A stretch of DNA of 64,000 bases from NCBI RefSeq assembly GCF_003315035.1, contig NZ_QNRE01000001.1:1027224-1091223 (forward strand). Reading direction: 5' to 3'. A program made the translations under genes and the position numbers. The DNA comes from Nocardia puris (GTDB lineage Bacteria > Actinomycetota > Actinomycetes > Mycobacteriales > Mycobacteriaceae). Under the pieces are notes generated by a model. That model was not told the origin of the DNA, did no database searches, and saw only the letters and a program-made list of their open reading frames with translations. Below are positions 6,642 through 15,000 of the stretch, piece after piece (positions within the stretch are counted from its first letter, which is position 1; the number at the start of each line of letters is the position of its first letter).

Positions 6642-7553
6642 ATGACCACGTTGCGGCGAGTGCGCGTCGACGACCATCTGGAACTCCAGGCCAGGACCGA
6701 CGACGGCGAATGGCGCGCCTCCGACAGCACGGCGCTCGGCGGCGGCACCTTCGCGCCCGAGTGGGAGTGGGCCAATGCCCAACGCCACCTGGCGGATTCG
6801 GACCACCTGCTGCCGTTCCAGCCGCTGTCGTTCCGGGACTTCATGCTCTACGAGAAGCACACCGTCGACGCCAGCCGCGGGCTGGTGCGGCGGTTCCACC
6901 CCGGCCAGCACCGGGTGACCAGCGCCTACGAGTCGGTGACGGGCCGGCCGTTCCCGCTGTTCAAGCCCAACGCGCTGTTCCACCGCCAGCCGATGTACTA
7001 CATGTCCAACCACCTCACGTTCGTGCCGACCGGCACGCCGATCCGCCCGCCCGCCTACACGACGGCGCTGGACTACGAACTCGAGATCGGTTTCGTGCTC
7101 GCGGCCCCGCTGCTCGACGCGACGCCGGAGGAGGCGCTGGCCGCCGTCGGCGCGTTCGTGCTGCTCAACGATTTCAGCGCCCGCGACGTGCAGCGCGCGG
7201 AGATGGCCAGCGGGTTCGGGCCGCAGAAGTCCAAGCACTTCGCCAACTCGATGTCGGCCACCGCGGTCACCGCCGACGAGATCGCGCCCCGCGTCGCGGC
7301 GCTCACCGGGACGGTGGCGATCAACGGCAGCACCGTGAGCACGGTGAGCAGCGCCGGAATGCGGTGGAGCATCGGCGAAGTCCTCGCCCACGCCTCGCGC
7401 TCGGAACGACTCCTGCCCGGCGAGCTGTTCGGCACCGGCACCCTGCCCGGCGGGAGCGGCATGGAGACCGGCCACTGGTTGCGGGCCGGCGACACGCTCA
7501 CCCTGACCCTCGACGGCATCGGCGAGGTGGAGCACACCGTCATCGATCGCTGA
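6642..7553 (+). CDS. Fumarylacetoacetate hydrolase family protein
   Basis: This 303-residue protein carries the FAH C-terminal fold from about residue 95 on. The metal-binding region reads A-L-D-Y-E-L-E-I-G-F-V near residue 147, followed by L-L-N-D-F-S-A-R-D-V-Q near residue 180 and S-K-H-F-A-N-S-M. Then come G-E-V-L-A-H-A-S near residue 247, G-E-L-F-G-T-G-T-L-P-G-G-S-G near residue 264, and a closing L-T-L-D-G-I-G strand. The family hydrolyses C-C bonds in diketo acids, often at the end of aromatic ring degradation; the substrate is not evident. The ATG lies 8 bp after an AAGGTGAGG ribosome site. It appears monocistronic, with the PucR-type regulator downstream. Confidence 0.88.
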   Translation: MTTLRRVRVDDHLELQARTDDGEWRASDSTALGGGTFAPEWEWANAQRHLADSDHLLPFQPLSFRDFMLYEKHTVDASRGLVRRFHPGQHRVTSAYESVTGRPFPLFKPNALFHRQPMYYMSNHLTFVPTGTPIRPPAYTTALDYELEIGFVLAAPLLDATPEEALAAVGAFVLLNDFSARDVQRAEMASGFGPQKSKHFANSMSATAVTADEIAPRVAALTGTVAINGSTVSTVSSAGMRWSIGEVLAHASRSERLLPGELFGTGTLPGGSGMETGHWLRAGDTLTLTLDGIGEVEHTVIDR

Positions 7554-7847
7554 GCAGCGCACGGCCGAGTGACCCGGACGCGCGCCGAAAAGATGAGCAC
7601 TCACCTGAACAGTTGGTGAGTCGCACGCACATCCGGCCTGTCCGAGCCAGCCATCGCCCATGGTAGACGCCCACTTTTCCGTCGTACGAAACGGAAATGA
7701 AACGGAGTAGAAGGTGAGCGCCAGCTCAGATTACCGTTCCTATAGAGCGAACGGCCGGTAACAGCAACAGTGTTCGATCGGTGATCGCTCGGCGCTCGCG
7801 GTCCCCGGGCCGCGGCGCGTACGGCAGTACGTGACAAGGAGGTCACC

Positions 7848-9203
7848 GTGACGATCGAGAGCATCGCCCGCCCCACCACCCACCCCGCGGGACGGGCAGT
7901 GTCGCCCGCACCGCACGACCTGCACGCGCTGGCGCGCGAGGTGGTCGCCCACCTGGAGGAGTCCGTCGCGACGTGCCGGACCCTGCCGGGCGACGGGCTC
8001 GGCCCCGGCGTCACCGGCGTGGTGCGCGTCTGTCTCGGCTGGTTGATCGACCGCCTGCGCGGCGGTCCGCTGCCCGCGCGGACCGAGCGGCTGGAGGCCG
8101 CGGCCGCGAACTGGGCGTGCGAGGGCATCCCCATCGAGGTGGTCATGCACGCGGTGCACGAGGGGTTCAAGGCCGGGCTCGACCTGCTGCCCGGCCGCGT
8201 CGGGCCCGCCGCCGAGTTCGACATCGTGGCGGGCACGGCGGCCATGCTGGAATTGCTGAACCTGGTCACCGCCACCGTCAGCAAGTCCTACGTCCGCGAG
8301 CACAAGGCCATCGCGGGCCAGCACCACACCGCCGCCCACACCCTCACCTCGGCGTTGCTTGCCGGGCACGCCGACTCCGCGATGGCGCGCGAATGCGGAA
8401 TCGCCATCGCCGCGGAGTATTTCGTGCTGGCCGTCGAGTTGCCCACCCACCCCGACGAGCACAACGCGGAGCTGGACCGCCAGGTCGTCGCGCGCCGCAA
8501 GCTGCGCCGCGTGCAGGCCGCCCTCGCGACGCAGTTCGGCGAGCAGGTGCTCTCGCTGCTCTCGGTGGACGGCGGCACGATCCTGGTGCCCACCACCGCG
8601 TGCGCCGAATCCGGTCTGGCGGATCTGGTTGGCCGGCTCGGCTCCGCCGCGCGGGTGCCGTTGCGCGCCACGGTCGTTCGCGCACCGGCCGACCGGATCT
8701 CGACGGCGGCCCGCGACGCGCACGAACTCCTCGACACCGTCGACCAGCTCGGCCGCGCCCCGGGCCTGTACCGGTTCGCCGACCTGGCGCTGCACTTCCA
8801 GCTCACCCGCCCCGGGATGGGCCGCGACCTGCTCGACGCGCGGCTCGCGCCGCTGGACGGGCACCCGGATCTGTTGCGCACCTTGGCGACCTACATCGAC
8901 AACGACCTGAGCAGACGGCGCACGGCCCGACTGCTGAACGTGCACCCGAACACCGTCGACTACCGCCTGCGCCGCGTCGGCGCCCTCACCGGTCTGGACC
9001 CGGCCGAGGCCGACGGATTGTGGTACCTGCGCTCGGCGTTGATCGCCCGCGCCAATCGCGCGGCGGCACACGGGGAATCGTCCGGCGATACGGCGTCACG
9101 GCCGCCCGCCGAGCCGCGCCCCACCGCGCACCGCTACCGGTTCCACAACGCCAGGTCCGAATCGCTCGTGGGCGCGGCACCCGGCGCGCATCGCATCCCG
9201 TAG
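7848..9203 (+). CDS. PucR/CdaR-family transcriptional regulator
   Basis: This is a 451-residue regulator. The N-terminal 170 residues are helical (W-L-I-D-R-L-R, A-N-W-A-C-E-G-I-P-I-E-V-V-M-H-A-V-H-E-G-F near residue 88) and resemble the RsbRD-type or PucR N-terminal domain. A GGDEF-like linker occupies about 170-320. The C-terminal PucR helix-turn-helix is clear near residue 350: L-S-R-R-R-T-A-R-L-L-N-V-H-P-N-T-V-D-Y-R-L-R-R-V. The last 50 residues are low-complexity. GTG is the start because AAGGAGG lies 5 bp upstream. A short inverted repeat, CGTAC-GGCA-GTACG (7818-7831), just before the ribosome site may be an autoregulatory site. The target genes are not evident from context. Confidence 0.88.
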   Translation: MTIESIARPTTHPAGRAVSPAPHDLHALAREVVAHLEESVATCRTLPGDGLGPGVTGVVRVCLGWLIDRLRGGPLPARTERLEAAAANWACEGIPIEVVMHAVHEGFKAGLDLLPGRVGPAAEFDIVAGTAAMLELLNLVTATVSKSYVREHKAIAGQHHTAAHTLTSALLAGHADSAMARECGIAIAAEYFVLAVELPTHPDEHNAELDRQVVARRKLRRVQAALATQFGEQVLSLLSVDGGTILVPTTACAESGLADLVGRLGSAARVPLRATVVRAPADRISTAARDAHELLDTVDQLGRAPGLYRFADLALHFQLTRPGMGRDLLDARLAPLDGHPDLLRTLATYIDNDLSRRRTARLLNVHPNTVDYRLRRVGALTGLDPAEADGLWYLRSALIARANRAAAHGESSGDTASRPPAEPRPTAHRYRFHNARSESLVGAAPGAHRIP

Positions 9204-9456
9204 GACGAGGCCGGCCGGCACGAATCCGATCCGCGCGCCCTGGACCGCGTCGTCCGGCACGCCTAGGAAACCGTCGACCACGGTTCCGGGCCGGCCCCTC
9301 GAACGCCCGCCGCGATCCGGACTACGGTGAGCGGCGCACCCCGCCGGTCCGCCGACGCCTCGGGCGGCCACCGCACGCACTGTCCGGCGACCCGAGCCGA
9401 TCGGATGTCGCGGCGGCGTTCGCCGCCGCGATCCGGCGAATGGTCCCCTGCCGACC
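9204..9456. other. Intergenic region without a recognised gene
   Basis: About 250 bases lie between the convergent PucR and dehydratase genes. I see no conserved frame, RNA gene or strong terminator here. Confidence 0.4.
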
Positions 9457-10386
9457 TCAGACCGTGAAATCGATATCGGCGGCGGCATATCCGAACACGC
9501 GCCGACCCTCGGCACGCATATCGATCGTCACCGTCGCCCGCCGGCGCTCGGTGTCCAGCGCCGTGATCCGGCCGCGAATCGCGAGCCGCAGGTTCCGGCG
9601 CGCCGCGCAGCCCGGGTGGTGGATGCCCGGCGCCCGCTGCACGCGCAGCCGGGTGAGCGCGCCGGGGTCACCGATCCAGTCGGTGAGGTAGCCGGTCAGG
9701 TAGCCGAGATCCAGCGCGCGGAACGCGGCGGCGTCGACCGGGTCGGTCACCAGCGGATAGGTTCCGGCGACATCGTAAGTGCGCACGGGCAATTCGGCGT
9801 CCACGGCGAGGCTCTCGAAATCGAGGCTCGTGTTCGGATAACGCCGGGGAATCGCAGGCCGCGTCGGAGTGCGTTGCGCCCCCGACGATTCCGGGAACTG
9901 CTGCGACCCGGCCGCCGGTCCACCCGAGGCGCGGGCCAGCATCGTCGTGCGATCGCATTGCAGCGTGCGGCCCCATTCGTCGATGAGCGCGGTCCGCAGG
10001 CACAGCACCCGGTAGTCGGCGAAATACCGGAACGATTCGGCGTGCACCCGGCACAGCAGCCGGTCCCCCGCCATCAGCGGTTCGTAGAAATCGACGGTCT
10101 GATCGGTGTGCAGGATGCGCAGGTCGGGCACATCGCGGGTGTGCAGCGCCACCGCGTCGCGGCGCAGGCGGTCCAGGTGGACCAGCGAGAACGCCGGCGG
10201 CGCCACGACATCGCCGAAGCCCAGTTCCTGCGCGGCGTCGGGGTCCCAGTGCGCGGCGTGGTGATTCTTGGTGGCGGCCGCGAACTTCTTGATCGCTTCC
10301 ATCCGGACCGACCAGGTCACCGACGTGCCGCTGTCGAGGAGGCGATCGGCGTGGTGGGTGGAGACGGACGGCTGCTGTTCGGTCAT
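9457..10386 (-). CDS. MaoC-like/FAS1-like dehydratase domain protein
   Basis: This 309-residue protein resembles the hotdog-fold MaoC N-terminal dehydratase family (PF13452). The N-terminal half has W-S-V-R-M-E-A-I-K-K-F-A-A-A-T near residue 25, V-V-A-P-P-A-F-S-L-V near residue 60, and H-T-D-Q-T-V-D-F-Y-E-P-L-M-A-G-D-R-L near residue 92. A second, weaker hotdog-like half follows after a Pro/Ser/Arg-rich linker (about 150-175). The usual H-x-N/D-x-x-H catalytic pattern of R-specific hydratases is not obvious in the C-terminal half, so activity is unproven. It lies downstream of the YdcF-like gene on the same strand, 43 bp away, and may be cotranscribed. Confidence 0.7.
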   Translation of the reverse strand: MTEQQPSVSTHHADRLLDSGTSVTWSVRMEAIKKFAAATKNHHAAHWDPDAAQELGFGDVVAPPAFSLVHLDRLRRDAVALHTRDVPDLRILHTDQTVDFYEPLMAGDRLLCRVHAESFRYFADYRVLCLRTALIDEWGRTLQCDRTTMLARASGGPAAGSQQFPESSGAQRTPTRPAIPRRYPNTSLDFESLAVDAELPVRTYDVAGTYPLVTDPVDAAAFRALDLGYLTGYLTDWIGDPGALTRLRVQRAPGIHHPGCAARRNLRLAIRGRITALDTERRRATVTIDMRAEGRRVFGYAAADIDFTV

Positions 10387-10429
10387 GAGGCGAATTCCGT
10401 TCTGATTCGGCGGATCCGGGTCGGCACGG

Positions 10430-11032
10430 TCACGGCCGGGGACCGAACGCGGCGGGCAGGTTCGGCACCTGATCCGGGGTCACCTCGGCGATCACGGCGA
10501 CACCCGCGTGCTGGAACAGGCGCGTGGCCCGCGCGATGTGGTCGGCCGACGTGACGAGCACCGCGTCGGCCGCCCCCACCTCGCGCAGCATCCGCGCCGA
10601 GTAGAAGGCGTTCTCCGCGGTGGAGGTGGCCCGGTCCTCCACCACCACCCGATGCGCCGGGAGTCCGTGCCCGATCAGCCAATTCGCCATGGCCTGCGCC
10701 TCGGTGCGCCCGTTGCGCGGGTTGCCGCCGGTCACGATGACCGGTGAGGCGGGCGCCAGCAACGCCTGCGCGTAGCCGGCGCGCAGCCGCGCGTAGAGCT
10801 CGTCGCGCATCCCGCCGTCGGGCAGCAGTCCGTGCCCGAGGATCACGATGGCGGTGGCCGGGCCGCGGAACGCCAATCCCGCGGCGGGCGCCACCGACGG
10901 AGCCGGCGGCGGGCCGCCGCTGTCGGCGACGGCGAAGGAAGCACCGAGGAGCGTGGACGCGATCGCCACCACACCGGCCAGCGCCACCACGGCGCCGAAT
11001 CGGGATCGCGTCTTCGAGATCGAAACGAGCAT
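10430..11032 (-). CDS. YdcF/SanA-like DUF218 envelope protein
   Basis: This 200-residue protein starts with a basic N-terminus and one hydrophobic helix (about residues 12-36) ending in A-V-A-D-S, so it is exported or membrane-anchored. The DUF218 domain follows: A-I-V-I-L-G-H-G-L-L-P-D-G near residue 60, L-Y-A-R-L-R-A-G-Y near residue 77, I-V-T-G-G-N-P-R-N-G-R-T-E-A near residue 98, and V-V-V-E-D-R-A-T-S-T-A-E-N-A near residue 128, which are the three family signatures. In other bacteria the family is linked to cell-envelope or vancomycin-barrier functions, with no settled reaction. The ATG at 11032 directly precedes the signal-like segment; the frame is open further upstream, but without similarity. 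Confidence 0.85.
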   Translation of the reverse strand: MLVSISKTRSRFGAVVALAGVVAIASTLLGASFAVADSGGPPPAPSVAPAAGLAFRGPATAIVILGHGLLPDGGMRDELYARLRAGYAQALLAPASPVIVTGGNPRNGRTEAQAMANWLIGHGLPAHRVVVEDRATSTAENAFYSARMLREVGAADAVLVTSADHIARATRLFQHAGVAVIAEVTPDQVPNLPAAFGPRP

Positions 11033-11541
11033 GGGACTACTCCGGGGAAAGGCCGTCGATATCCGCACCGGGCGGGCGAAGGCGTGGGGAATTCCCTTCC
11101 ATGGTTTCTCGGAATCGACCGTTGCGGACCGCACCGGCACGAGTCGAGGACAACTCACCGCACGCGCTACTCTGTAATTGGCTGCCGCACAGACGGTCTT
11201 ATGATCGGGCCTAGACGGTGGCGGCCGATCGTTGTGAATTCGCCGCGATCGGCGGCATATTCGGCTTCGCCACGCCTGATCGCCGCGCCCGCGGATCGGC
11301 TTTGGGATGCCGTCCACACCCTGGCGGCCCAGTTTTGTGAGTTCCTCGGAAACCCTGGCCTGTTCGGCCTTTTTATGCCTGACCACCACGTCCGGGATTC
11401 GTCGGTGAAATGTCCAGACGACCGCCTCACGGTGCGATTCAACACCTTTCGAAGGAATAGCGTTTGCCCGAGTTTCCGGCGGCCTACCGGCAGTCGCCCG
11501 AAACCGAGTAGGACGACGTCGTTCTTCAGGAAGGCATCCGA
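11033..11541. other. Divergent intergenic region, 509 bases, no gene seen
   Basis: The stretch separates the YdcF-like gene and the secreted lipase gene, which point away from each other, so it must hold both promoters. A short repeat GGCC-TGTTC-GGCC followed by five T residues (about 11361-11378) looks like a weak hairpin. No frame has convincing coding character, and I could not identify a specific operator. Confidence 0.45.
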
Positions 11542-12753
11542 ATGAAACGAAGTATCAGCCGCCGCCCGTGGGCGGGTCTGTTCAGTGCCGCGGTGATGGC
11601 GGGTGTCGCCGTGCTCGCCGTGAGCCTCACGGGAGTGACCGCCAACGCTTCCCCCGAAGCGCCCACCGAGCAGGATCTCGCGCAGTACATCGCCGAGGGC
11701 CGCAAGGCCGGGCCGGTGGCCGATTCCGGCAGCGGCGCCGGCTCCTCGTGCGACTCCGGCAGCGGCACCGGTTCCGGCAACGGGTCCGGCGACTGCTACG
11801 CGGGTTCCGGTTCCAGCTCCGGCTCCTCCGGCGGGTACGCCAGCGACACCATCGGCCACGGGCCGCAGATGACCTCGTGGCTGGCGGCGTTCGGCTACGG
11901 CCTGGCCAATCCGGACGCGGCGCCCCCCGGCGCCAACGACTGGAACTGCAAGCCGACCGCCGAGAACCCGCGTCCCGTGGTGATGCTGCACGGCACCTGG
12001 ATGAACGCCTACAACGGCTACGCGTTCATGGGCCAGCCCATCAAGGACGCCGGGTTCTGCACCTTCACGTTCAACTACGGCCGCTCGAACCTGCTCGAGG
12101 GTGGTGGGCTCGGGTCGGTGCTGCCCGGCGTGATGGGCACCGGATACATCTGGGATTCGGCCAAGCAGCTGGCCACGTTCGTGGACCGGGTGCTGGCCGC
12201 CACCGGCGCCTCCGAAGTGGACATCATCGCCCACTCGCAGGGCGGCTCGATGGCCAACTGGTACACCAAGTTCGAGGGCGGCGCCGACAAGGTGAAGAAC
12301 CTGATCACCTATGGCGCCACGCACCACGGCACCACGCTGATCGGCATCGGCGCGCTTGGGCGGGCGATCAACAATCTCGGTATCGATATCCTCGGATTCA
12401 TCGAGATCTTCGTCGGCCACGCCGGTATCCAGCAGACCGTGGGCTCGGAGTTCGTGCAGAAGCTCAATGCCAACGGCGACACCATCCCCGGGGTGGACTA
12501 CACCGTCGTCGGCACCCGCTACGACGAGATCACCACGCCGTACGACTCGACCTTCCTGCAGGCCGGGCCGGGCGTGAAGGTGGACAACATCACCCTTCAG
12601 GAAGGCTGCGAGCAGGACCTGTCGGATCACCTGACCATCCTGTACTCGCCGCGCGCCCTGTCCATCGCGCTGCGGGCGCTCGACCCGGTCCGGTTCCCGA
12701 ACCTGAACTGCACCTTCAACCCGTGGCTCATCGGAGGCGGTGGTTCCCTCTGA
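11542..12753 (+). CDS. Secreted triacylglycerol lipase/esterase (class 2 lipase family)
   Basis: This is a 403-residue exported hydrolase. The signal peptide spans about residues 1-36: basic M-K-R-S-I-S-R-R, a hydrophobic core, and A-N-A-S cleavage. A Gly/Ser-rich linker with two Cys (about 60-105) separates it from an alpha/beta-hydrolase domain: P-V-V-M-L-H-G-T-W near residue 148, the nucleophile elbow I-I-A-H-S-Q-G-G-S near residue 230 (Ser in A-H-S-Q-G), Asp candidates near 330, and D-L-S-D-H-L near residue 360 providing the catalytic His. This fits the lipase class 2/EstB family. It is followed by a strong hairpin terminator and then by a mycolyltransferase-type gene, so both act outside the cell, perhaps on wall or host lipids. 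Confidence 0.88.
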   Translation: MKRSISRRPWAGLFSAAVMAGVAVLAVSLTGVTANASPEAPTEQDLAQYIAEGRKAGPVADSGSGAGSSCDSGSGTGSGNGSGDCYAGSGSSSGSSGGYASDTIGHGPQMTSWLAAFGYGLANPDAAPPGANDWNCKPTAENPRPVVMLHGTWMNAYNGYAFMGQPIKDAGFCTFTFNYGRSNLLEGGGLGSVLPGVMGTGYIWDSAKQLATFVDRVLAATGASEVDIIAHSQGGSMANWYTKFEGGADKVKNLITYGATHHGTTLIGIGALGRAINNLGIDILGFIEIFVGHAGIQQTVGSEFVQKLNANGDTIPGVDYTVVGTRYDEITTPYDSTFLQAGPGVKVDNITLQEGCEQDLSDHLTILYSPRALSIALRALDPVRFPNLNCTFNPWLIGGGGSL

Positions 12754-12786
12754 CGGGAACCTGCCGGTCCGCCATCCGGTGAAAAC

Positions 12787-12826
12787 GGCCCACCGAGCGC
12801 ATCCCGACACGGCCGCTCGGTGGGCC
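12787..12826 (+). terminator. Strong hairpin terminator after the lipase gene
   Basis: A perfect 13-bp inverted repeat (12787-12799 and 12814-12826, arms GGCCCACCGAGCG and its complement) with a 14-base loop lies 34 bp after the lipase stop. There is no U-tract, as is usual in high-GC actinobacteria. Confidence 0.8.
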
Positions 12827-12895
12827 TCCCGGCGCCTCGGAACCGAAATCCGCGCGCCGCGAACGAGATCCGCCTACTTCACGAGGAAGACAGCC

Positions 12896-13915
12896 ATGAG
12901 TGCGCCCACCCGATCCCGCCACCCGGCCCGGATTCTTCTGGTCGCCTGCACCGCCCTCGCCCTCGCGGCGGGGTTGTCCGCCACACCGGTCTCGCACGCC
13001 GAGCCCGACCGGGCCGCCGTGACCGGCTCGTGGGTGGAGAACGACCGCACGCTGCAACTGCGCGTCCATTCCGCGGCGATGGGGACCGACATCATGGTGA
13101 AGGTGCAGCGCCCCACCGATCGCTCCACGCCCGCCCCGACGCTGTACCTGCTCAACGGCGGGGGCGGCGGCCAGGACAGCGCCACCTGGCAGGGCAACAC
13201 CGACGTGCTGGAGTTCCTCGCCGACAAGCACGTCAACGTGGTGCAGCCGGTCGGCGGCCGATGGAGCTACTACACCGACTGGCGCGACGACGATCCCCGG
13301 CTCGGCCGGTACAAGTGGCGCACCTTCCTCACCGAGGAACTGCCGCCGCTCGTCGACGCCGAGGTCGGCGCGAACGGCGTGAATGCCATTGCGGGACTGT
13401 CCACCTCGGGCACCTCGGTGCTACAACTGGCGATCGCCTCGCCCGGACTGTTCCGCGCGGTGGCGGCCTACAGCGGGTGCGCGCAGACCAGCGACCCGAT
13501 CGGCCAGCGCTTCATCCGGCTGGCGGTGGAGAACTGGGGCGGCGGCGACGCCGACAACATGTACGGCCCGCCCGACGATCCGATGTGGGCCGCCAACGAC
13601 CCCTACATCCACGCCGAGAAACTGCGCGGCACAAAGCTTTTCCTGTCCACCGGCACCGGCGTGCCCGGCATGTACGACGTGTACGGCGGCACCCACATGC
13701 AGCCGGGGCCGCGCGGGTTCCTCAACCAGCTCGTCCTGGGCGGCGCCATCGAGGCCGCGGTGAACTGGTGCACGCACAACATGCGGAACCGGTTGGGCGA
13801 GTTGGGCATTCCGGCGACGTTCGACTTCCAGCCGACGGGCAGCCACTCGTGGGGGTACTGGCAGGACGCGCTGAAGAAGTCGTGGCCGGTGCTGGCCGAG
13901 GGGCTGGGGATCTGA
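12896..13915 (+). CDS. Mycolyltransferase / antigen 85-like esterase
   Basis: This 339-residue exported alpha/beta-hydrolase belongs to the antigen 85/FbpA family, which moves mycolates onto trehalose or arabinogalactan in the outer wall. A signal peptide of about 38 residues ends V-S-H-A-E. The domain shows T-L-Y-L-L-N-G-G-G-G-G near residue 82, W-Q-G-N-T-D near residue 100, V-V-Q-P-V-G-G-R-W-S-Y-Y-T-D-W near residue 118, the nucleophile elbow A-G-L-S-T-S-G-T-S near residue 165 (family usual G-L-S-M-S-G), and H in G-S-H-S-W-G-Y-W near residue 323. The catalytic Ser and His are present. The ATG at 12896 is preceded by ACGAGGAAG. It is downstream of a secreted lipase but behind its own terminator. 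Confidence 0.9.
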   Translation: MSAPTRSRHPARILLVACTALALAAGLSATPVSHAEPDRAAVTGSWVENDRTLQLRVHSAAMGTDIMVKVQRPTDRSTPAPTLYLLNGGGGGQDSATWQGNTDVLEFLADKHVNVVQPVGGRWSYYTDWRDDDPRLGRYKWRTFLTEELPPLVDAEVGANGVNAIAGLSTSGTSVLQLAIASPGLFRAVAAYSGCAQTSDPIGQRFIRLAVENWGGGDADNMYGPPDDPMWAANDPYIHAEKLRGTKLFLSTGTGVPGMYDVYGGTHMQPGPRGFLNQLVLGGAIEAAVNWCTHNMRNRLGELGIPATFDFQPTGSHSWGYWQDALKKSWPVLAEGLGI

Positions 13916-13919
13916 GCGG

Positions 13920-14873
13920 TCAGCCCGCCTGGGCCTGCGCTCCGTCGACGACGTCCAGGACGAAGTCCGCGATCTCGGCGAGCGCGGCCCGGCTTTCCGG
14001 CAGGATGTTGCCCAGCACGGGGAAGCAGTGCACCTGCCCCTCCCACACCTTCAGCCGGTGCGGCACGCCGCGCGCCTGGAGCCGGTCGGCCATCAGTTCG
14101 GCGTCCACGCGCATGACTTCCTCGGCGGCGCAATGCAACAGCACCGGCGGCAGCGACGACAGCGGCCCGTTCACCGGCGACAGCGCCGGGTCGACCACGC
14201 CCTCGTCGTCACCGGCCATCAGCCGCGCGATCTCCGGGAAACGGCGGGCGGGCAGGAACACATCGGTGCGGGCGTTGGGATGGGCCTGCTTCGCGGCCGG
14301 GTCCATGTCCAGCCACGGCGACAAGCCAACCACCCCAACGGGTTTCGCCACGCCGCGCGCCGCCGCCTGCAAGGCCAGCTGGAACGCGAGGAAGCCGCCC
14401 GCCGAGTCGCCCACGAACACCAGGGGTTCGCCGCCGGTGTAGTCGCCGAGCCAGCGGGCCGCGTCGGCGGCGTCGTCCAGCGCGTCGGCGAGCCGACCGA
14501 CGGGATGCTGCCGGTAGTCCACTGACAGCACCGGCATCCCGGTGCGCAACGCCAAGCGCTCCACGATGCGGCGGTGGGTCGCCACACCGCAGAACACGAA
14601 CGCGCCACCGTGGAAGTAGATGATCGCCCCCGGCCGCGCCGGCCGCCGCTCCGGCGTGACCAGCTCGGCGCGCCACCGCCCGCCCCGCACAGTGCGCAAC
14701 TCCGTTTCGGCCAGGCGCGGCACGGGCCGGTGCACCAGATCCACCAGTCCCATGAACGGCGCCAGCGGGCCGCGCACCGGCCAGATCGTCAGGGTCGGCC
14801 GCACGAAGATCCGGCACAGCAGCCGGACGATCCGCGCCCCGCGGCTGTGGCCTCCGGCCTGGAATTCCCGCAT
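13920..14873 (-). CDS. Alpha/beta-hydrolase, hormone-sensitive-lipase family esterase
   Basis: This 317-residue cytoplasmic esterase is of the HSL/LipH type. The oxyanion motif I-I-Y-F-H-G-G-A-F near residue 86, nucleophile elbow V-F-V-G-D-S-A-G-G near residue 152, D in the V-D-A-E-L-M-A-D strand near residue 263 and H in G-Q-V-H-C-F-P near residue 287 form the expected Ser-Asp-His triad. Relatives hydrolyse short-chain esters and lipid breakdown products. No signal peptide is present. The ATG at 14873 precedes R-E-F-Q-A; a GGAGAGG site lies 5 bp upstream. It converges on the mycolyltransferase gene with only 4 bp between stops. Confidence 0.88.
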   Translation of the reverse strand: MREFQAGGHSRGARIVRLLCRIFVRPTLTIWPVRGPLAPFMGLVDLVHRPVPRLAETELRTVRGGRWRAELVTPERRPARPGAIIYFHGGAFVFCGVATHRRIVERLALRTGMPVLSVDYRQHPVGRLADALDDAADAARWLGDYTGGEPLVFVGDSAGGFLAFQLALQAAARGVAKPVGVVGLSPWLDMDPAAKQAHPNARTDVFLPARRFPEIARLMAGDDEGVVDPALSPVNGPLSSLPPVLLHCAAEEVMRVDAELMADRLQARGVPHRLKVWEGQVHCFPVLGNILPESRAALAEIADFVLDVVDGAQAQAG

Positions 14874-15000
14874 CGCCCACCTCTCCTCCGGGTCGGCCGG
14901 TACCGACCCGCTCCGAGGATGCCCGACACCCGAACCTGGTCAGACGTCCGTCTGCGGAGATTCCGACAGGTCCCAGCGGGGAGCGCGAATGTTTGTGCCG

